Shown piece after piece: positions 55,601 to 64,000 of a DNA stretch of 64,000 nt. This stretch comes from Pholis gunnellus (taxonomy: Eukaryota; Chordata; Actinopteri; Perciformes; Pholidae). Numbering within the stretch: the stretch's first letter is position 1; each line of letters begins with the position of its first letter. Both the position numbers and the translations under genes were made by a program. The stretch covers positions 13,657,815-13,721,814 of the forward strand of contig OU342809.1 of NCBI GenBank assembly GCA_910591455.2, given 5' to 3'. A model generated the notes under the pieces. It was not told where the DNA came from, ran no database searches, and saw nothing but the letters and a program-made list of their open reading frames with translations.

Positions 55601-58600
55601 CAACGACCCCAGGAAGTATTCTGTTGCTACAGTGCTGGTCCGAGTTCTGGCAGTGAACAAGTTTTATCCAGAGTTTGACATGGCTGAATATGAAGGCTTT
55701 GTAATTGCTGGAAAGAGCACTGCCTCTCTGGTCAATACTTATGGCAGCAAAGCACTGATGTTATATGTACAAGATCAAGACTTTAACCATGTACGCCTTG
55801 CACTACTATTCCACACACATAACATACACACCCACAGTGCAAAAATGCTCATAGCAGATCTGTATTTTTGATTTATGTCGTCACCCATCACCTCTTTTTT
55901 CTCCACAAACAGGGATTCAATCCCATGATCCACTTCACCTTCAGTCCTACATCCAATCACACAGAAATGTACCAAATCACACAGGAGGGTCTTCTGATCG
56001 CCAGGACCAATCAACTCCAAGCAAGACAGAAACACGTTCTAGAGGTGAGCCTTGATTTGATTGAAAACACAATACTAGCGATTGTAACCGCACATTTACA
56101 TTATGTTAGCTCACAAATATCATTGTTTCCTTTAAATACCATAAATGTTTTGAAAGATTCCCTAATTTGCATGAATGCCGATTGAGATACTGAGTCCTTC
56201 ATTAGGCTGACTGCATAAGGGAGAAAAGATGGAACAACCCAAAGGTTTTGGCATGCAAAACTAAATAACTATGAAGTATTGTGTTTATACTATAATTACA
56301 TCCATCAAAGTGGAATTAGATTCGTTGAAATAAACTGAAAAATATTTGACGTGCTTTGGAAAATGATCAGCAGTAGTGTAAAGTACACAAGACGTAAGTT
56401 AATTGGCTAAAACATTCAAATCAACCAGCATGTCCCGAATCTTACCAAAGACAAGACTGAATTGATATTTATTGAACATGTCCGGTTGCAACAACTCAAA
56501 CCTTATAAAACATTATACGTACTGCTACATCCTCCAGTGAAGCCAGTCTTTGTCTTTTATCAAAATCTCAAAACAAGTGAAGACACAGTTATTGAAGATG
56601 TGATAAAAAGTCTAAATACTTTGCAGGTAGCGGCCAGAGACCAGGAGTCGGGAGATGCCACCTTTGCTACTGTAGTGGTGGAGGTGTTACCTGAAGGACA
56701 TTCAAGTAAGGACACACTCTCAAGGCTTTTACACACCGGTGGCATGAGTACTTTCACACAGAACATGAATATCATGTGGCAAAAAAGCGAAGTCATTTTT
56801 GTTATCGAGCATGTTTGTTTTGAGTTAAACAACAACACGGACACTCCGTCGTCTGAACCAAGACAGCAAATGTTTTTACTCACTTCAGCCTTGACAAATG
56901 CCGCACATACCATATCCACTCCAGCCGTTTTTACCTTTCACAATAAAAGCCATAGATATATACAGCACCCTGTGTAAATGATTACCAGAGGGAACTAAAA
57001 TTCACTTTGAGCATTTTGCTGAAAGGAAAAAGTGCAAACTCTTATGGGTATGAATAGTTTTGATGCAAAAATATTCATAGGCAAGTATTTCCCGTGTGTA
57101 TAGGCCACTACACACTGGCATTCACTCCTGATTGCTGATGAGCCTGCAGACTGAAACTATGTATCTGTATGTCTGTCTGTGCACACCTCAGTCCCTCGCA
57201 ATTCACTGGGAGATGCGCATCCGATAAGCTGCACTGTGGGCAATGCCTTGTTTCTGAGCATGGTGTTCATGACTGTACTTGGATGTATCGTGTCCGTGGC
57301 GATGTGGCTGAAGAAGAAACACAAGGGAAAGCGGGACCCACTGCAAAGAGGCTGTGTGGCTCAAGGCAAACACCCCAATGTGGTGAGATCCCTAAGCTCT
57401 AGAATCTAGATTCATATTTACCAAGATTTGTTGGTCAGTGAGTTTGTTAGTTGAAATATTCTTTACTGTATTTTCTCCCGCAGAGCTTACGGTGGTTCCA
57501 ACTGGTGAGTTCATTATTAACTACTGAAGTTAATGTTCATCCTTGTCCTCTATTTCCTGTCCCTTTCCTTAAATAATAGTACAGAGTACATAGTCATGAT
57601 CTCCATTTCACGAGTAGTTACAGTTATCTCATTAGTTAATGTCTGCACTGTCCGAATCCTACTTAAGGTAAATGTACAGTTCATAGAGTTTGACAAAACT
57701 ATTCCAAAGTCCAAATTATTTGCTGTTTCTGAGGCATTTTGACTACATCTCCTGGCTTTCATCACCGGATGGAGTTTCTCAGTTAACAAGGAGATGATAT
57801 AGTTGTTACAGTACGTGACCTACGTTTGGAATAAAAACCATCTTCATGACAACTGAACAGATCCATCTGTTGATGAAGGCCACAAGATGTGGTTGGCAGC
57901 TTCTGAAAACATAAAAAAAGTTGGACCTTGTTTTGACAATTGTTTCGTTAAACTGCTGTTTCTACGGTCCGGAATCCCTTCAAGCTGAAGTTTATACAGT
58001 ATTTGAAGATGTGAGGCACATCACACTCCTGATTAATCTTCTCACTCCCATTAACTAAAGATTAGACTCCCTGGCTGTTAGAAGGCCTGGCAATTTCTAA
58101 ACGTCACAGTGATCATTCACTCACTTCCTCTCTGCGAGTGGTTTAGTGGTTTACTTTTTCCACTGTGGTTGCTCTCCAGGCGAGTCACCGTAGCAGCATG
58201 CCGCACACGGAAGAAGTACCATACAGCAATGAAGAATTTGGAACCTGCAACCCTTCCTTCAGCTTCTCAGACAATCCTGGCATCTACACCCACCAAGACC
58301 TCCCCTCATGCCGAGGACCCGTTCCACCCAAAGCGGATGCCGCACCCGACACCAGCTTCATCCCCACTGAAACTTCACTCAGCCCTGTGATCTTCAATAA
58401 CAATGTTTCTACACCAATCAAAAGCTCCTCTTGTTCACCCACCTGTCACCCAGCCACTGTGGATGTGAGCCACACACATATGGCTCCACCCGAAGAAAAC
58501 CCTGGCTCACCAACCGATACAGATCTTGACCTTACCGAGGCACTACCTAACACCAGTCCTAGCCCTGCAACCCCTGATGCCACCAGCAGTGAACCACTGT

Positions 58601-59196
58601 TCACCTGTCCTGATTTACAAACTACAGAAACAACCATCAATGACGACCGTGCCGACCCCGTCACCAGCCCCTCCTCTCAATGCAGTGTTCCATGCAGTCA
58701 GACCCGAATTGCTTCAGCAGAAATAGACAAACCATTCCGCAAACCTCGTGTGAGGACACCCCCATATTCACCTTTACTGTCCTCACCAATCTCCAAGCAC
58801 ACGGGTACACCCCCACCCACCCCTGAGCTTGCACCTTTAAAAGCCAAGCTCGTACACAGAGATACACCTCCTGTAACACCAGAGCGAACATCCATGACTC
58901 TAAGCACAAAGGTAGACCAACCTTCCACATCACTGGACCAAATAGAGCAATCAGAAGACCCCGGTGGGGCTTCAGACGCCGGCAGTCTGTCTCAGGACAG
59001 GAGGCCATCGGCAAACTCGGAAAACATGCAGGCCATCCGCAGGGCAGGGGATGTCAATGATGATGGTTTTCTGAGAGATGAAGATGCAGGCAAGAACAGT
59101 GAAGATGATGATGATGATGAGTTAGATCCAGCTGACGAAGAGCTGCTGAGAGTGATGGCTCGTTGTAATCCCATTTTTATCACATTTAGGAAGTGA
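52663..59196 (+). CDS. cdhr5: Cadherin-related family member 5-like (mu-protocadherin-like) membrane protein
   Basis: Fifteen exons close in frame for 2664 nt (887 residues): 52663-52753, 52849-53063, 53720-53776, 54207-54299, 54414-54500, 54586-54696, 54852-55022, 55196-55286, 55366-55472, 55590-55790, 55913-56044, 56627-56705, 57192-57382, 57484-57504 and 58180-59196. It opens with a signal peptide (core VGSLLVLLCLHTATG). About four cadherin repeats follow, with ENDNSPAF, DADNDK, LDGDDQYPQF and PGPIHAVDGDRELSSP, the last two resembling CDHR5 EC2-EC3. A membrane helix (FLSMVFMTVLGCIVSVAMW) precedes a basic stop. The cytoplasmic tail is about 340 residues, Pro/Ser/Thr-rich, with an acidic EDDDDDELD stretch and the end PIFITFRK. 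Family members link brush-border microvilli in intestine and kidney. No mucin-type repeats precede the membrane. Confidence 0.88.
53841..54170 (+). repeat. 330-bp direct repeat, copy 2
   Basis: Second copy of the block at 52160-52486, in the intron between cdhr5 exons 3 and 4. The two copies are about 1.68 kb apart in the same orientation and differ by scattered substitutions and a few short indels. Confidence 0.9.
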
Positions 59197-62100
59197 TGTC
59201 ACTATAATATTGCAGGAACTGAGAGTGACGGAGTGGACGACAGAGAATGAAGGGGGTAAGGTGAAGATGGATGACTATGGAAGCCCGTAGGGGACTTTAT
59301 AAAAATGATAATGTAAACTTTCACAATAGAATTAAAATGTTCCACATGTCAGTGTTGTTTGAGTAAAAGATCAAATTAAATATCAAATTTGCGTTTTCAT
59401 TTTCACATAGTCTTATGTTTGTTCCATGACCATATTAAAATGAGAATGGAAAAGCTGTGCAGTCTAGCTAATCATTTCAAACAAAGCACCACCTTCCAGG
59501 TGAACTGCAATAAAAAAATAGGCATTATAACAAATATTTGTAGTATAACTTGTTCATAACAAAGCCTTTGGATTTTTCTGTAATGCTAGCTACTAGTTAT
59601 TACTTCAGTTTATGTGTTGCTGAGAAATGTACAGTAGTAATTCAGTTCAAACTCTAAAGCGCACAAAGAGATGAATGTTGGGCTAAATCTACTTCTCCAA
59701 TATGTTGCATATGCATATTATGCATATTATACCCACTGTGACAATACAGCAACAACACCTCACCAACACAACCTCTGCTTTTGCTTTGACATAGCAAGAA
59801 TACCTTTCTTTACTGTTCACGTTAGCTGTGCAAAAAAGCTATATCGACCTGAATAACCCATTACCAGGTAGTATGGAAACTTCTCTAGTTAACAGATACC
59901 TGCAGTCGATCCTTTTTGTGCCCAGATCAAAAAGAAAAGAAGAATATTTGTTTTCGCTTGCAGCCAACCACCGTAATGCGAATTGTGATGCGCACACTAC
60001 CGCAGCTGCTACAACCCATACAGCCACACACATTTTCTCAGGGTCTCGTGTTCTACAATAACTTAGACTTGGAATTCTCCTACTTGATTATGCAATAAGG
60101 CATGTTGAATAAAAAATGTGGAAATGCTGAGGAGAAAATAACATTTTGTAAACAGTAAATTAATCTGTTTCTCCTTGAATGACTTCATGGATTCTGGTCA
60201 AGGAAAGAGACCAAGTTGAGAGGTTGAGTTGCAATTTAAAGGAGTTTTGTGATATGCACATTAAATACAAAGCGTTCTCTATTGTACTCACCTGAAGGTC
60301 AGGTACTTGTGTACAGTCTTCAACCAGTCTGTTCATGACAATGTCAGTGAGAGCCTTAGCCAGCAGGTTACGTTTTTGAAAATTAAATCTCAACTGCGGT
60401 TTTAATTTTCAAATTGTTAGAAAAATGCTGTTTGTAATTTTGAATTTTGAATTGAGAGGCAAAGTCCCTCCCCTTTCAGTGTCCCCCATGGGACGTTATT
60501 TGGAGAAAAAAATGTACAAAGTCAAATTATTTTTTTTTAATTTCTTTTTTTAATTGTGGCATGAATTATGTTTGTCAAATAAGAAATAGCTTTGCATGTC
60601 GAAAAAAGTCGCAGTTCATCGTAAAACTGTTGAAGTTTAAGACTGTGAAAATACACAATTAAAAAGACTGCACACCCAAACGTCTGGCTTGTTCTTTGCA
60701 CTTTTTTCATGCTTTTGTCGTACGTTTGTTGTCGTACCATATCGTTTTGTGTGAAACTGTTCAGTGAGCTACATCTCTTGTCTCGCTCAATAAACGCCAC
60801 CAACGTAGCTAGCTAACTTTTCATTTCCAAATTGTTAAAAGAAAAATGCATTTTAATTTTAACTTGAATGTCTAAGTAAATGAAAATCAGGTAACATCAT
60901 TTATAAATAAAATTTGATTATTTTATTTTGATTTGTTACTCAAATAAAACATACACACGTGTGAAATTATGCTATTGTGGAAATACATTTTCAAGTTAAG
61001 ATTTTCATTTGAATAAAATCCCCTATGGACTTCCATAGAGGGCACTGTGACCAGAGTTTTACTACATACAGAACTAGCATGCTAACATAATATGTGCTAA
61101 CTGAAACAGAGATGGAAAGGCTTGTGATTAAATCATTAAAAATCTAAACTTGCAGATCAGATTTGGTGGGGAATAACGATGAGTTAACGGTTTCATTGAA
61201 GCTCCTAAATGGCCAATTAAAAAAGGGAGAGCTGCTGAAAAAGCATTTGTATTCATCAAATCTTATTTGGGTAGTTAAAAAAATGAGATCAAATATGTTT
61301 GACATAAATGCTGACTTGTAAATGTGCTTCAGTTGCTTGATATGTACAAGTTAGCAGTGACAGACCTGGAAACTAAACATCTAAATATGTATTCAGCTGT
61401 GAGTGTCTGTAGATTAAAATAGCCAATATTTGATTTATAAATGGGAAGATCAAGGGGCAAATGATTCAGCTGAAGCAGATGGCAAGAGGAAACGGGTCTG
61501 AAACAACAACCCAGTGCTCAGTGGGTCAACAGCCTGAAGGGAAGCAGGAAACAGCTTTACCTAAAAAGGAAGAAAGCTGGGAAAAACAGATTCTGCAACA
61601 CAGACTATTGTAAACTGCCACGTAATACCACATGAGGTCATTATAAAAGTAGCGAGGATGTTTTTTTTAAGTGACAACAGAAACACCTATGTATTGGTAT
61701 GTTTTTCTTTCCACAGAAACGACTTCCTGAGAACAATAGCTAGAGTGTGATTAACACCCCATCACTTGTAACGGCAGCTGCCATGTGAAAAACACATGAC
61801 AGCTGGTACTTCAAGTCAAAGAAATATGGCAGACGAAATGTTCTAATTTAGTTTGTTTTTATTGAGAACATTCTTCTCAATCACAAAAACTGGACCTGAT
61901 TGTTAAGAGTGCTCAGTTTGCAGACCCACAACTTATTTACAGTAAAGTCACAAGTGAAAGGGTGGTTGCTGCAGTGAGCCTGTAAAAAAACATTATCATA
62001 TACATTATAGTATACCATAAAAAATCTCAACAGTGGTTATAAATGGTGCTAGGGATAATACAAGCATAAACATATTTAGGAGGGGAAATTGTTTTTTCAA

Positions 62101-63034
62101 ACTGCTTACAAATCCGGACAAAGTTTTTTGCTTGGCACACAACTTGGCTGAATCCAACAAAACATAACCAAAAAAAACAAAAAGGGTAGGCCAGTATTCA
62201 AGAATACAAGTAATATATGTACACACAGATTCCCACACGCACACACACACACTCACACACACACTATTGAGGTGATGAGAAAAAAAGAAAGAAGTGAAGC
62301 AGCGTTGTGGACAAAGCATCCATCAATCCCTAAATCATAAATCCTTGATTCCTTCAACTAACACACAGGCCGCCCTCATGTAGGACAGAGAGCTTGTGTT
62401 CACGTGGATGCTTTGGGGACAAGTATAGTAGAGACAGTGTGGTCCCTCTGATGATACTGTATTGCACTGGTCCAAATAGTCTTCATCGTCACTGGAATTT
62501 AATATTCATCCTATACTCCGGAATTACCGGATTATGATCAATGACACAAAAACCAGCTGGTGTTTTCAATTTGGGCCTGATAACATAAGAGAGAGGAGAA
62601 TAACAAATTCTACTGGCTGGAAATCAGATGTACTCTTCACAGTGCAGGGAATTGCAAAAAGAAATGGTGCAATACACTATTCTGTATACTGCAAACTTAA
62701 ACTTGTGGCTATGTCATAAAATCATTCTATCAGATAAGAAAAACCAAATTGTCATCTAACATTGTTTGTTCTTTGCCTGACCTTGGAAAGGGAAGATTAG
62801 TGTGATGAAGCAGAGTACAGGCTGGCGATATATCCCAATCTTACACACAACTGAGACAAACTCTCAGTGTGTGATGTTAGTGTGTGTACAATGGGACACA
62901 TTCGACAAATCAAATAAATTATTGTTCATGGCGTTGGATTAGGTGAGCTCATCTTGTTTGAGAGACTCCGTCCACTGGTGGAGGAGTACGGTGGTGCACA
63001 AGATGAACACAGAGTCTTTGGAGGCCGGTGGATG
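59197..63034. other. Convergent intergenic region: cdhr5-like 3' UTR and calu 3' UTR
   Basis: No coding exon was found. The left part holds plus-strand poly(A) candidates ATTAAA (59331-59336) and AATAAA (59509-59514) for the cdhr5-like gene. The right part, from a minus-strand AATAAA at 61858-61863, is probably the long calu 3' UTR. Between them, 60380-61040 is AT-rich with internal repetition ('caaattgtta...gaaaaatgc' at 60400 and 60827, and the small palindrome CTATGGACTTCCATAG near 61023), which looks like a transposon remnant. Confidence 0.5.
61858..61863 (-). terminator. Candidate calu poly(A) signal AATAAA
   Basis: TTTATT on the plus strand reads AATAAA on the minus strand, about 1.17 kb after the calu stop. 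Calumenin mRNAs usually have long 3' UTRs, so the distance is acceptable. Position-based only. Confidence 0.4.
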
Positions 63035-64000
63035 TTAGAACTCGTCGTGTCGAGTCAGAGCTTCTCCGAAATCGGTTGCCTGACTGCCCACGAACAGATC
63101 GTACTTATCCACGATTTCTGCCTTGGTCAGGCGGCCATCCTGATGGAGGGAGAATAACACACACACACACACACACACGATAAGACTTGTATTTGTGCCA
63201 GTACACAAAGATTACTTCTATTAAACTGTTACCAAGATATGAAGGTACTTCATGTTGTTATTTGTTACTGTGGGTATCTAGCACTTCTCTTATCATGCCT
63301 TGTTTCAGCTCTAATTAAGTTAGATCTGACAAACAAAAAATGTCCAAAAAACACACAAAACTAGAGTGAATAAAGTCACTATCGGCTAACAAAACATTGT
63401 TCACATTATACGTCTGGGACAGAAGAGTGTCACTGGATGGCTTTTACTGTGAAGCAACTGCAGTAACAAATATTTTGAGTGAGTTGCAAAAAGCGAAGTA
63501 ATTATGTCATAAATATTTGTCGAAATCTACACTTAAATAATTGTCTGTGCTTCTTTCGTTTCATTTATTGTCATTGCAATACCAAACAATATCAAATTTG
63601 ACAGCACATACTTTGTCTGCATCCGACTCGTAGACCAGATGCTTGGCCTCGGCGTCAGCATGGTCGTAGTCATTGGGCAGGATCCAGTCTCTGGTCTCCT
63701 CCTTGTCCATCTTTCCGTCTTTGTTTTTGTCTCTGAATTCAGTGAACTGCTCCCTCTCCGTCTTCACCCACTCAGGTTCTGAGGAATCTCCCTCCTGGTT
63801 GTACATGTCACCTGCAGCACAGAAGGATGGTGTTGTGGTGATGTCGTGCTCATTTAATCTGGGTTACTCAAACCTTTACCAATACTTCAATTTTTGTATT
63901 TTCCATCTGTCTTGAGGTTCCACCAATTACAACCTTAAAATCATGAGGTAAAATTCGATGGTGCTTATATGACAATGAACTCAAACTCACCTATGTACTC
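63035..64000 (-). CDS. calu: Calumenin, C-terminal exons only
   Basis: A CREC-family EF-hand Ca2+-binding protein of the ER and secretory pathway. Three exons are visible: 63991->64000 (EYI, partial), 63612-63811 (DMYNQEG, EPEWVKTEREQFTEFRDKN, DGKMDKEE, then DYDHADAEAKHLVYESDADK) and 63035-63139 (DGRLTKAEIVDKYDLFVGSQATDF, ending HDEF and TAA). Each junction keeps frame. The D-x-N-x-D-G EF-hand loops are intact. The terminal HDEF is the ER-retrieval tail typical of calumenin rather than the HDEL-type tails of reticulocalbins. The 5' exons lie beyond the right edge. Confidence 0.96.

Overview
The window is nuclear DNA from a ray-finned fish, most likely a percomorph teleost. Genes are split into many short exons with GT/AG introns. 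CA/TG, GA and TA microsatellites are frequent. Several interspersed repeats look like families I know as very common in percomorph genomes (about 10.6, 27.85, 44.25, 44.87, 47.8 and 50.5 kb). No prokaryotic, viral or plasmid features were seen. All exon boundaries were placed by hand from splice motifs, reading phase and remembered family sequences; no search was run.

Layout. (1) <1-8035, minus: ppp6r2, the SAPS-domain regulatory subunit of protein phosphatase 6; its last exon runs off the left edge. (2) 8036-11507: the ppp6r2 5' introns and first exon, then a head-to-head promoter region shared with (3) dnaja2 (11508-15357, plus), a complete 412-residue type I DnaJ/Hsp40 co-chaperone in nine exons. 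(4) 17089-22772, minus: a large multi-exon gene I do not recognise, with a coiled-coil, Glu/Arg-rich C-terminus, convergent with dnaja2. (5) 23970-48451, minus: a kielin/chordin-like (kcp) locus. Its 5' exons encode a signal peptide, a TSPN/laminin-G domain, a coiled coil and a first VWC; its 3' part encodes about 23 VWC repeats followed by VWD, C8 and TIL domains. (6) 52663-59196, plus: a complete cdhr5-like cadherin (887 residues) divergent from kcp. (7) 63035->64000, minus: the last exons of calumenin (calu), ending in the ER-retention tail HDEF.

The main discovery candidate lies inside the kcp locus. Between the exons for its first and second VWC repeats (45353-40836, same strand) sit five exons encoding an EGF repeat, a degenerate Kunitz domain, Cys-rich segments, a tyrosinase-type copper-site fold that has lost nearly all copper ligands, a run of Gly-aromatic-Asp/Asn pentapeptides, and a final Cys-rich domain with its own stop. 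Joined to the upstream kcp exons these close an uninterrupted frame of 1228 residues. The exon for the first VWC is phase-compatible with both the EGF exon and the exon that starts the VWC array. The locus may therefore make two very different proteins, a BMP-modulator type and a 'pseudo-tyrosinase' type, from one 5' end. Smaller points of interest are a perfect hairpin filling an 88-nt kcp intron (mirtron-like), poly-UG tracts directly at kcp 3' splice sites, another perfect hairpin in the ppp6r2 5' region, and a 330-bp direct repeat around the first cdhr5 exons.
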